Positions 7,368-15,205 of a DNA stretch of 33,493 nucleotides are shown here, piece by piece. Origin of the DNA: Nocardia alni (lineage in GTDB: Bacteria > Actinomycetota > Actinomycetes > Mycobacteriales > Mycobacteriaceae); NCBI RefSeq assembly GCF_019038435.1, contig NZ_JAGPOX010000111.1, positions 1 to 33,493 of the forward strand. The letters are read 5' to 3'. The position numbers were made by a program, and so were the translations under genes. Each line of letters begins with the position of its first letter. The first letter of the stretch is position 1. Below the pieces are notes generated by a model that saw only the letters and a program-made list of their open reading frames with translations, did not search any database and was not told where the DNA came from.

Positions 7368-9362
7368 CTACCAGTTCAGGCCCGGGATACGGTTCGTGAT
7401 GTGGGTCGCCGGGCTCGGCATACCCATCAGCGGCTGCACGATCGGGGCCAGCGCCAGCAGCGGGCTCCGGCCGGACTGCTTCGAGGTGTCGGGCCTCGAA
7501 TCTCCACGGGCCGCGCCGGATTCGCCGAACATGCGGAAACCGCGATGCAGGACGGCCTTTTTCACCGACGGAAGCACGGTGTCCAGCAGTTGGGCGAAGG
7601 TGCCGATCGGGGTGTCGATGCGGTCGGGGCGTTCGGTCAGTGCGCGCAGCACGATGCCGGCCGCCTGCTCGGGGGTGTGCACGGGAATGGACCGGTACAG
7701 CTCGGTCGGAGCGATCATCGGCGTGCGCACCAGTGGCATCCGCACGGAGGTGAAGGTGATTCCGGCATCGGCGTTTTCGACCGCGGCGATCTCGCTGAAC
7801 GTATCCAGGGCCGACTTGCTGGCCACGTAGGCGGCGAAGCGGGGCAGTTTGGTCTGCACCGCGATCGAGGAGATGTTGACGATGTGCCCGAAGCGGCGTT
7901 CGCGCATCGAGGGCAGCAGCGCCAGGATCAGCCGGACCGCGCCGAAGTAGTTGACGGCCATGGTGCGCTCGAAATCGTGCATCCGGTCGGTCGAATCGAG
8001 CACCGAGCGGCGGATCGAGCGGCCAGCGTTGTTGACCAGGTAGTCGACGTGGCGATGGTCGGCGAGGATCTGTTTGACCAGTAGTTCGACCGCCTTCTCG
8101 TCGGTGATGTCGCACGAGTACGCCTGCGCCGCACCGCCGGCCGAGCGCACCTCGGCGGCCGCTGTCTCGAGATCGTCGAGGTTGCGGGCCACCATCAGCA
8201 CGGTGGCGCCGCGCCGGGCGACCGCGTGCGCGGTGGCCAGTCCGATGCCGGAGGACGCGCCGGTGATCAGCACGATCCGGCCGTGCAGCGGATCCCCGCG
8301 ATGCGGACGGGCGCGGTCCGGATCCATTCGGGTGCGCCAGAATTCCCACAGTGTGGCGGCGTAGTCCTCGAAGGCGGGCGGGGTGATCCCGCGCAGCCGG
8401 GCTCGGGTGGAATCGGAGACGAACACCGAGGCGAAGGAGGCGTGCGGTGCGACCTGCGGTGGAATTCCCCACTGCCGCAACAGCTGATCGCGCACCTGCG
8501 GGACGCCGGGGATCTGTTCCAGGGCCCGCAGCGCCAGGCCGCTGCCCGGTAGCGTGCCCAGGGTGGCGGGTGCGCCCGCCGCGCGGGCCAGCGCGGCGTA
8601 GACCTCGGCGAACGGTTGCGGGCGCGGGTTGACCAGATGGAATGTGCGCCGGTTCATTCCGGGCTGGCCGATCAACTCGACCATCGCCGCGGCGACATAG
8701 TCGACCGGCACGATATTGGTCGCGCCCAGGTCGGGCAGCACCATCGGAGCAGGCACTGCGGCCAGGCGTGCGATCGCGGGGAAGAAGTAGTACGGCCCGT
8801 CGATCTTGTCCATCTCGCCGGTGCGCGAGTCGCCGACGATGATCGCCGGGCGATACACCCGCCAGCGCAGGCCGCGGGCCTCACGCACGAGCTTCTCGGC
8901 TGCGAATTTGGTTCGGTGATAGGGCGATTCGAGGTTCTGGCCCAGATCGAAGTCGTCCTCGAAGAATTCGCCGCGGTGATCGCCCGCGACGGCCACGGAG
9001 GAGACGTGGTGCAGCATCGCGCCGAGCCCGGTGGCGAGCGCGATCACCGAGCGGGTGCCGATGACGTTGGTGGCGTACGCGGCTTCCTCGTCCGCTGTCA
9101 TGTCGTAGATCGCGCCCAGATGGACGATATGGTCCGCACGCGGCGGAACATCTTGCAGTCCAAGGTTTTCCGCTGCGAGATCGCCGAGCATGGGGAAGAC
9201 CCGGTCGGTCGCGTTCCATGCGTCGGCCAGATCGGCGAGTTTGGCGGCCGAGGCCTCGCGCACCAGAACGTGCACGACGGCGTCGGCGTCGCGGGCCAAC
9301 AGGTCCTGGACCACACGTCGTCCCAGGAATCCGGTGCCGCCCGTCACGATGTAGGAGACCAT
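7368..9362 (-). CDS. AcrA1-like two-domain fatty acyl reductase (SDR-SDR fusion)
   Basis: A 664-residue fusion of two NAD(P)-dependent reductases. The N-terminal half (1-345) is an extended SDR like the reductase domain of fatty acyl-CoA reductases, with TGGTGFLG (7-14) and active-site Y148xxxK152. The C-terminal half (355-600) is a classical SDR with TGASSGIG (367-374), NNAG (444-447) and Y512xxxK516. This order and length match mycobacterial AcrA1 (Rv3391, about 650 residues), annotated as an acyl-CoA reductase; the known family reaction is acyl-CoA to aldehyde or alcohol in wax and lipid metabolism. The start has AGGAG about seven bases upstream. Both active sites look intact. It has a 301-base upstream gap and is probably transcribed alone. 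Confidence 0.86.
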   Translation of the reverse strand: MVSYIVTGGTGFLGRRVVQDLLARDADAVVHVLVREASAAKLADLADAWNATDRVFPMLGDLAAENLGLQDVPPRADHIVHLGAIYDMTADEEAAYATNVIGTRSVIALATGLGAMLHHVSSVAVAGDHRGEFFEDDFDLGQNLESPYHRTKFAAEKLVREARGLRWRVYRPAIIVGDSRTGEMDKIDGPYYFFPAIARLAAVPAPMVLPDLGATNIVPVDYVAAAMVELIGQPGMNRRTFHLVNPRPQPFAEVYAALARAAGAPATLGTLPGSGLALRALEQIPGVPQVRDQLLRQWGIPPQVAPHASFASVFVSDSTRARLRGITPPAFEDYAATLWEFWRTRMDPDRARPHRGDPLHGRIVLITGASSGIGLATAHAVARRGATVLMVARNLDDLETAAAEVRSAGGAAQAYSCDITDEKAVELLVKQILADHRHVDYLVNNAGRSIRRSVLDSTDRMHDFERTMAVNYFGAVRLILALLPSMRERRFGHIVNISSIAVQTKLPRFAAYVASKSALDTFSEIAAVENADAGITFTSVRMPLVRTPMIAPTELYRSIPVHTPEQAAGIVLRALTERPDRIDTPIGTFAQLLDTVLPSVKKAVLHRGFRMFGESGAARGDSRPDTSKQSGRSPLLALAPIVQPLMGMPSPATHITNRIPGLNW

Positions 9363-9663
9363 CGCCTCTCCTGACTGTCGAACGTGGACTTGTGAGAGTC
9401 ACTGCTCGTCCGACATTCACCGATGGATGTGGACGTGAGAATCGCCCCGCGGGTCGGCTGCCCTAGCGGACACGGGGTCGAGTCGAGGAACCCCTTCGTG
9501 CCTAACTGGTAGGTAACTTTAGCTGCGCGGCCGACGAGTCCGCAAACTAGAAGACGCCCCCTGTGGTGTGTGTCGTGTCACCACGTGGGAGCGCCGAACG
9601 ATAGGTGTTTCAACGGTTTTCAGATACCGCCGGGTACAGATGGTTACCTTTCGGCGAATCCGG
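9363..9663. other. Intergenic stretch upstream of the acyl reductase
   Basis: A 301-base gap between the acyl reductase start and the haem oxygenase stop. It contains a probable promoter for the reductase near 9516-9545, giving a leader of about 150 bases, and no convincing gene. A 29-codon frame from ATG 9422 on the plus strand has no ribosome site and resembles nothing. I see no clear terminator hairpin for the haem oxygenase gene. Confidence 0.5.
9516..9545 (-). promoter_or_regulatory. Candidate promoter of the acyl reductase gene
   Basis: On the minus strand, TTGCGG (9545-9540), an 18-base spacer and TAAAGT (9521-9516) form a good sigma-70-like pair. The transcript would have a leader of about 145 bases before the start at 9362. 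Confidence 0.45.
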
Positions 9664-10341
9664 TCAGCCGCGGCGTCGGATCGGGAATTCGGCCGCCAGC
9701 TCCCGGAACATCGCGGAGTTGAAGTCGAAGGCGCGCTGGCATTCGCCCAGCACCCGCTGGCGCTCGAGCTCGTCGACCGCGAGCGCGTCCAGCAGTTCAC
9801 GGTATTCGCGCTTGAACGCGGCCGGGTTGGGGATCTGGTCGAAGACGTAGAACCGCACGCCGGCCCCGCGCTTGGGCAGCTGCCACAGCTTCTCGGCGGT
9901 GCCGCGGACGACCTGGCCGCCGGACAGATCGCCCAGGTAGCGGGTGTAGTGGTGGGCGACGTAGCCCGCGGGCCACTGCTGCGCGCATTCGCGCACGCGC
10001 GCGGCGTAGGCGGCGGTGGAGGGCAGCGGTTCGAGCTCCGCACGCCAGTTCGCACCGCCGAGATGAGCCAGATCGTCCTCGAGATGGGCGACGCGCGCCA
10101 GCTCCGGCCGCACGAACGGACCCGCCACCGGATCGTGCGCGAGGGCGTCGGAATACGCCTCGAGCGCCTCGTAGACATGCCACAGCTGGGCGGTATAGCG
10201 GTAGAACGCCTCGACCCCGAGGCCCCCGCCGAGCATATCGCTCATGAACGTGGAGTTCTCCGCGTCCGCGTGTTGCCGCTCGGTAGCGGTGCGGATCCGC
10301 GCGGAGAACGGCACGATCTCGGGCTGCGTGCTCTCGGGCAT
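9664..10341 (-). CDS. hmuO: Haem oxygenase (biliverdin-producing)
   Basis: A 225-residue all-helical haem oxygenase that opens haem to biliverdin, carbon monoxide and iron in the cytoplasm. The proximal haem ligand is His24 in RQHADAENSTFM, and the distal-helix signature YLGDLSGGQVVRG (about 135-147) is intact. Length and motifs match corynebacterial HmuO. The ATG at 10341 follows a GAGG at rather long spacing. An in-frame ATG at 10371 would put the start inside the IdeR-like box, so it was not preferred. The box upstream says the gene is induced when iron is scarce, to release iron from haem. No haem transporter gene is beside it in this window. Confidence 0.92.
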   Translation of the reverse strand: MPESTQPEIVPFSARIRTATERQHADAENSTFMSDMLGGGLGVEAFYRYTAQLWHVYEALEAYSDALAHDPVAGPFVRPELARVAHLEDDLAHLGGANWRAELEPLPSTAAYAARVRECAQQWPAGYVAHHYTRYLGDLSGGQVVRGTAEKLWQLPKRGAGVRFYVFDQIPNPAAFKREYRELLDALAVDELERQRVLGECQRAFDFNSAMFRELAAEFPIRRRG

Positions 10342-10368
10342 GTGCTGGGGTCCTCGCTTCGATCGGCG

Positions 10369-10387
10369 CATACTTTGGGTAACCTAA
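10369..10387 (-). promoter_or_regulatory. IdeR/DtxR-like iron box
   Basis: Read on the minus strand from 10387, the 19-mer begins with a perfect half-site TTAGGTTA and continues CCCAAAGTATG. It matches 12 of 19 positions of the DtxR/IdeR consensus TTAGGTTAGSCTAACCTAA: one half is perfect and the other degenerate. It lies 28 bases upstream of the haem oxygenase start, the usual position for iron-dependent repression of hmuO. Confidence 0.65.
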
Positions 10388-10606
10388 GTTCTACCCCGAC
10401 GATACCCGGTCGGCCGTACCCTGGAATCAAACTTTCGGACGGTTGGTCCTCCGCCGCCGGTCGTCCGCTGGGAATTCCGTCATCGTGCATGACACCGGTC
10501 GCCCGGTGTCCGGTTGCTGATCGGAGGCTGGAGCCCCGGAACTCTGAGCGATCACTCGGGCGATTCCCAGCGGGGAGATAGTGACCGGCAGGTACCGTCC
10601 GGGATT

Positions 10607-11302
10607 ATGAAGACTCCACTGGGGCGACGATTGTTGCTCGGTCTGGTGACGACGGGGGCGGTGGTTCCGGCTCTCGCGGCATGCGGTGGAAAGCATGATC
10701 GAGAGAAGGGGGCGCCGGTGGTGCGGTCCACGGGCGGTACGTCGCCCGATACGGTGATGATCATTCGGCATGCGGAGAAACCGGAGGGGTCCGGCCCGCC
10801 GTACGGGATCACCGATGACGGGGAGCAGGACGAGAAATCGCTGATCGTCCGGGGATGGACGCGGGCGGGCGCGCTCGTGGAGTTGTTCGATCCACGCGAC
10901 GAGGATGCCGAGCCTGTCGCTATCCGCGCCGGAATCGCCCGGCCCGCGACCATTTTCGCGGCCGACCCGGGTAAGCACGGCAGTAAGCGGCCATTGGAGA
11001 CGGTGACGCCGCTGGCGCAGGCGCTGGGGTTGCAGGTGGATCAACGGTTCGGCAAGGGGCAGGAGGCCGAACTGGTCGCCGCGCTCGCCGCCGCGCACGG
11101 TCCGGTGCTGATCGGCTGGGAGCACGAGAACATCGAGGCGATCATCGATGCGATGGGGACGATCACGCCGGCGCCGCCCAAGACCTGGCCGGGCGACCGG
11201 TTCGACGTGGTGTACGTATTCCACCGCGACGGGGCCGGATGGAGCTTCACGCAGGTCCCGCAGATGATGCTGGCCGGTGATACCACGACGCCGATCAGCT
11301 GA
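10607..11302 (+). CDS. Histidine-phosphatase-fold lipoprotein
   Basis: A 231-residue exported protein. The N-terminus has RR followed by a hydrophobic stretch and a lipobox LAAC (Cys26), so it is probably a lipoprotein. Residues 51-57 (MIIRHAE) carry the RH phospho-acceptor motif of the histidine phosphatase superfamily, and a later WEHEN motif supplies a second histidine like the one expected in the C-terminal half. The substrate is unknown. A TACCGT element (10593-10598) lies eight bases before the ATG, so the transcript may be leaderless. The frame stays open to 10514, but the lipoprotein signal fixes the start here. Its end overlaps the end of the convergent glycosyltransferase gene by eight bases. 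Confidence 0.8.
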   Translation: MKTPLGRRLLLGLVTTGAVVPALAACGGKHDREKGAPVVRSTGGTSPDTVMIIRHAEKPEGSGPPYGITDDGEQDEKSLIVRGWTRAGALVELFDPRDEDAEPVAIRAGIARPATIFAADPGKHGSKRPLETVTPLAQALGLQVDQRFGKGQEAELVAALAAAHGPVLIGWEHENIEAIIDAMGTITPAPPKTWPGDRFDVVYVFHRDGAGWSFTQVPQMMLAGDTTTPIS

Positions 11303-12488
11303 GCGCCGCGGCGACCGTCTCGGCCATGCGGGCGCGGAACGCGCTGGGGGAGAAGGACTCCGCGTACTCCCGGATAATGGCCGAATCATAGCCGTGCGGG
11401 TCGAATTCGCGCATGGCGGTGGCGAATTCGGTGACCAGCTCCGGATCCTCGGCCGGCGGCAGTAGTTCACCCGTCCGGCCGGGGAGCACGGTGTCCAGTG
11501 CGCCGCCCGCGCCGACGGCGAGAACCGGTGTGCCGCAGGCCATCGCCTCGACCGGGACGATGCCGAAGTCCTCGACGCCGGGCATCAGCAGGGCACGGCA
11601 GCGGCGGTACATGTCCAGCAGGACCGCATCGGGGGCTGCGCCGAGGAAGGTGGTCTCGGGGCCCGCGATCGATTCCAGGTAGGGGCGAAATCGACCCTGG
11701 CCCAGGATGATCAGGCGGCAGCCCGCCTGTTGCGCCGCGCGGATCGCCAGGTCGGGACGCTTGTACGGGACCAGGCGGCCCGCGCACAGGAAGAAATCCT
11801 CGCGGTCGAACGCGGGCTCGGGGGAGAACCGATCGATGCGCACGGGCGGGCTGACTACGGTCGCAGGCAGACCCCACCAGTCGTGTACGCGCGCGGCGAC
11901 GGCCCTCGAGTTGGCGACCACGTGGGTCAGCCGGGGTGCGGCGGAGAGTTCCCGACGGCGGGCCAGGCGGCCCAGCGCGGTCAACGCAAGGCGTCCGGCG
12001 AGCCCGCCTGCCTCCTGTGCCCGGAATCCTGGATCCCAGGCCCAGCGTGCGGGACTGTGCACATACGCGATGACGGGTGCCTCGGTAGCGAATACGGCCT
12101 GGGTGGCGAAGGCGTGATGGCTGACGACGACCGCGTCGAATCGATCGCGCAGTGGTAGATGGCGCAGTGTTCGCGGGACCAGGGGCAGCAGCGGTGCGTG
12201 AGAACGACCGCGAAGCATCGTGTGCGCGTCACTGAGCCAGGTGGTGTGAAATGAAAAACGTTCCGGTGCCAGGAAATCGGGCACGTCGGATCGACGGGGT
12301 TGTGCCGCCGGGTGATCCTGGACGGTCGACCGGGCGGCGGCACGCACGGCCTCGAGGCACTCCGTCGTGGCGATCGGCGCGAAGACCTCGGCATCGGTCC
12401 AGAGCTTCAGCAACTCTGCGACAACCGCTTCGGATCCGCCGTACTCGGTGAACCGCTCGTGTACGAGCGCGATGCGTGGCCCGCTCAT
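11295..12488 (-). CDS. GT4-family glycosyltransferase, last gene of the polysaccharide operon
   Basis: A 397-residue GT-B glycosyltransferase of family GT4. The N-terminal acceptor domain starts IALVHERFTEYGGSE. The C-terminal donor domain has AGRLVPYKRPDLAI and the E-x7-E motif in GVEDFGIVPVEAMACGTPVLA. It would add one sugar from a nucleotide donor to the lipid-linked repeat unit at the inner membrane face; the resemblance is to mannosyltransferase-type members, but donor and linkage are not readable. The ATG overlaps the stop of the upstream aminotransferase gene as ATGA, so translation is coupled. It is the promoter-distal end of a ten-gene leftward operon. Confidence 0.9.
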   Translation of the reverse strand: MSGPRIALVHERFTEYGGSEAVVAELLKLWTDAEVFAPIATTECLEAVRAAARSTVQDHPAAQPRRSDVPDFLAPERFSFHTTWLSDAHTMLRGRSHAPLLPLVPRTLRHLPLRDRFDAVVVSHHAFATQAVFATEAPVIAYVHSPARWAWDPGFRAQEAGGLAGRLALTALGRLARRRELSAAPRLTHVVANSRAVAARVHDWWGLPATVVSPPVRIDRFSPEPAFDREDFFLCAGRLVPYKRPDLAIRAAQQAGCRLIILGQGRFRPYLESIAGPETTFLGAAPDAVLLDMYRRCRALLMPGVEDFGIVPVEAMACGTPVLAVGAGGALDTVLPGRTGELLPPAEDPELVTEFATAMREFDPHGYDSAIIREYAESFSPSAFRARMAETVAAALS

Positions 12489-13816
12489 GATCGCTCGGCG
12501 ATTTCTACGACGCGGGGCGCGGCCAGCCGCCGGAGCGCGGGCGCGACCGGGCGACCGCGCAGCAGCCCGGCGACCGTGCCGGATTCGATGGCGCGCCGGT
12601 AGATCTCGGCGGCCGGTCGGCACGCCTCGATGGTGGCGTCGATATCGTCGTCGGCGTGGGCGGCGGAGGTGACGAACGACTGTCCCAGCACGCCGCGCGC
12701 GAGCAACTCCTGGAGGAACAGCGTTCGAAACGGTTGGGACGGCTGCCCTTCGGGGTCGAGGGTGCGGAAGATCAGGCAGGCGGGCCGGCCCAGCACCTGG
12801 AGGTGGTCGGCGATGCCGAGATCGGCGGCGATCTTGTTCACCCCGTCCGCCAGCCGCCGCCCGGCGCGGCTCATCCGGCCGATGGGGTCGGTGTCGCGAT
12901 ACGCGGCGACGACCGCGCGGAATGCGGCCAGCGACGCGGTTTCCGGCCCGTGCGTGGTGGACAGCAGGAACACCCGGTCGCGGTCGGTGCGCAGGCCGCC
13001 CAGCTCCATGAATTCGCGCTTACCCGCGAGGGCCGAGAGCGGAAAGCCGTTGGCCATCGCCTTACCCCAGCAGGACAGGTCGGGTGTCACGCGGTACACC
13101 TGTTGCGCCCCACCGGAAGACCACCGGAATCCGGTGATCATCTCGTCGAAGACCAGCAGCGTGCCGTGCCGGTCGCACAGCGCCCGGACCCCGGCCAGAT
13201 AACCGGGATCGGGCTCGGCCAGGGCGGTCGCGGCCTCCATCACCACACACGCCACCGGATGCGAATCGAGCGCGACGGCAAGGGAAGTCAGGTCGTTGTA
13301 GGTGAACCGCACGGTCGAGGTCGCGGGGATGCCGGCGTTCATCGGGGTGAGGCCGATGAACCAGTCGTCCACGGAGAAGAACGGCTGATCGCAGACCGCC
13401 ACCACCTCGCGCCCGGTGGCCGCGCGGGCCAGGCGCACCGCCGCGGTGGTGGCGTCGGAGCCGTTCTTGGCGAACTTCACCATGTCCGCACCCGGAACCA
13501 GCGACAGGAAGTCCTGCGCGGCAAGTAGTTCCAATTCGGTGGGCCGGGAGAAGCTCACCCCGTCGGCGATGGTGCGCGTGACCGCGTCCACCACCGGGCG
13601 GTAGCCGTGCCCGAGGGTGACCGAGCGCAAGCCCATCCCGTATTCGACGTATTCGTTGCCGTCGCAGTCCCATACGTGACATCCGCTGCCGCGCACCAGG
13701 ATCGGCGCCATCGCATCGGGATACTGATCGGCGCCCCGGGCATAGGTGTGCGCGCCGCCGGGGACGAGTTCGTGCAGGCGCGCCTGGATCGCGCTGCTTC
13801 GGGTGAAGTCCGGCAC
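12485..13816 (-). CDS. Class III PLP aminotransferase / aminomutase (glutamate-1-semialdehyde aminomutase-like)
   Basis: A 443-residue fold-type I PLP enzyme of aminotransferase class III. Visible are the cofactor-loop NGSDA (118-122), the PLP-ring aspartate in VFDEMITGFR (222-231) and the Schiff-base Lys252 in CWGKAMANGFPL. The nearest named family is glutamate-1-semialdehyde 2,1-aminomutase, but it sits among glycosyltransferases and beside an acetyltransferase. So it more likely aminates, or moves an amino group on, a sugar or small precursor for the polysaccharide; that role is inferred. The GTG start follows directly on the stop of the upstream gene and has GGGGAG about nine bases upstream. 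The real haem-pathway HemL would be expected elsewhere in the genome. Confidence 0.85.
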   Translation of the reverse strand: MPDFTRSSAIQARLHELVPGGAHTYARGADQYPDAMAPILVRGSGCHVWDCDGNEYVEYGMGLRSVTLGHGYRPVVDAVTRTIADGVSFSRPTELELLAAQDFLSLVPGADMVKFAKNGSDATTAAVRLARAATGREVVAVCDQPFFSVDDWFIGLTPMNAGIPATSTVRFTYNDLTSLAVALDSHPVACVVMEAATALAEPDPGYLAGVRALCDRHGTLLVFDEMITGFRWSSGGAQQVYRVTPDLSCWGKAMANGFPLSALAGKREFMELGGLRTDRDRVFLLSTTHGPETASLAAFRAVVAAYRDTDPIGRMSRAGRRLADGVNKIAADLGIADHLQVLGRPACLIFRTLDPEGQPSQPFRTLFLQELLARGVLGQSFVTSAAHADDDIDATIEACRPAAEIYRRAIESGTVAGLLRGRPVAPALRRLAAPRVVEIAERS

Positions 13817-15205
13817 CTATTCACGCTCCCCGATCGTCAACGCCCACAGGGCATGATCGGAGCGGTGGCCCGTGGGCCCGCGATGGTCGCGCATGGTCCC
13901 CTCCTTCAACAGCCCTGCGTGCGCCGCGGCCGTGGTGGATTCGATATCGGTGGTCTCGATCTCCGCTGCCACCCGGTACAGGCCCAGCCGGTCGAACGCG
14001 TGGTGCAGGACCGCGCGGATCGCGGCCGCGCGGATGTCCACGCCGGCGCGGGTGGGGTCGGCCCACAGGAACAGCCGGGCGTTGCGATCGAACATGTCCA
14101 GGTCGAACAGCCGCGCCTCACCGCAATAGTCGCCGTCGATCTCGAGGACCAGGACGAGACCGCCGGGTGAGCGTAAACCTGCTCTGCTGAGGGAGAATTC
14201 GCGCCACCACGCGGTGCGCGAATGTCGCCGCGCCCACTGCGCGGACGGGATCACGCCATCGAGCAGCGCGTGATTGCGAATCCGGGACCTCCGCCAACCC
14301 GGACCGTCGGACCGTCGCCTGGTGCGCAGCACCGCGCGGGGATGCCCGGGGAGGTTCAGTCGCACAGTGCGTGTCGCACGCCATCGGGGTATCCGGTGGT
14401 AGAGGTCCCCGATAGCGAGACGACCCGCCACCAGCACGAGTTTCACCGACCGCTTCGGCGACCGTGCCGGTTCCGGTGCGATGGCCTCGTCGGTGTCGCA
14501 GGGCGCAGGAGGCGACGCGGCGGGGATCGGGGCGCACGGCCGGCCCGTGATGTGCGGATCATGCTGCCGTGACCCGTGTTCGGTACCGCTGCGCCGCGTC
14601 CACTGCGCGACGAATCCGCCCGGCGGGATCCGCGTCCTGATCAACGCCCACAGTGCGTGGTCGCGGCGCGCGCCTCCCGCGTCGAAATAGCGTGCCATCA
14701 GCGCCTCACGGACGAACCCGAGCTGCGCCGCACCGGCTGCCGCGGCGGTGTTCTCGGGTGATATCGGTGCGACGATGCGGTGCAGCCCCAGCGCGCCGAA
14801 ACCGTAATCGGCGACCAATGCCGCGGCCAGGCCGCCGAATCCGTGCCTGGCCAGCCCCGCATCGATCCAGATGCTCATCTCCGCCGTACCGCCGTGCCGG
14901 TCGATCCCGCACAGCTCGCACTGTCCGGCGAACCGGCCGTTCACCTCGATCACCCCGGCCAGTCGGCGCCCGGCCCGCGCCTCGGCCAGGGCCAGGAGAA
15001 CCTCACGGACCCACTGGCTTTCGGTATGCCGCAGTGGCCAGTCGAGCGTCGAGCTGTACCAGAACGGTTCGATCAGCGCCCGATCGCGCAACCGGATCGC
15101 GCGCCAGGAGGCATGGTCGGCCGGGCGCGGCGGCCGGATCACGACACTGCCACCGGGAAGCCGGGCCGGGCCGAGTACAACCCGGTCCAGACGCCCGCCG
15201 CTCAT
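13817..15205 (-). CDS. Tandem two-domain GNAT acetyltransferase
   Basis: A 462-residue protein with two RimJ/RimL-like GNAT domains in one chain. The first covers about residues 20-190 (RPPRPADHASW, then GLAAALVADYGFGALGLHRI) and ends RRDHALWALI. A linker rich in proline, alanine and arginine follows (about 195-250). The second covers about 285-458 (WADPTRAGVDIRAAAIRAVL, then FDRLGLYRVAAEI) and ends RSDHALWALT. The repeated DHALWAL ending shows the two halves share an origin. GNAT enzymes move an acetyl group from acetyl-CoA to an amine. Next to an aminotransferase, N-acylation of an amino sugar is a reasonable inference. The ATG overlaps the stop of the upstream gene by four bases. Confidence 0.85.
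   Translation of the reverse strand: MSGGRLDRVVLGPARLPGGSVVIRPPRPADHASWRAIRLRDRALIEPFWYSSTLDWPLRHTESQWVREVLLALAEARAGRRLAGVIEVNGRFAGQCELCGIDRHGGTAEMSIWIDAGLARHGFGGLAAALVADYGFGALGLHRIVAPISPENTAAAAGAAQLGFVREALMARYFDAGGARRDHALWALIRTRIPPGGFVAQWTRRSGTEHGSRQHDPHITGRPCAPIPAASPPAPCDTDEAIAPEPARSPKRSVKLVLVAGRLAIGDLYHRIPRWRATRTVRLNLPGHPRAVLRTRRRSDGPGWRRSRIRNHALLDGVIPSAQWARRHSRTAWWREFSLSRAGLRSPGGLVLVLEIDGDYCGEARLFDLDMFDRNARLFLWADPTRAGVDIRAAAIRAVLHHAFDRLGLYRVAAEIETTDIESTTAAAHAGLLKEGTMRDHRGPTGHRSDHALWALTIGERE

Noticed and set aside
9505..9525. A second IdeR box near the acyl reductase promoter
   Set aside because: Only short TTAGG- and TAGGT-like pieces are present and they do not align as a 19-base palindrome.
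12485..13816. Haem-pathway HemL (glutamate-1-semialdehyde aminomutase)
   Set aside because: The fold matches, but the gene sits translationally coupled inside a polysaccharide operon, so a sugar-related role is more likely than tetrapyrrole synthesis.
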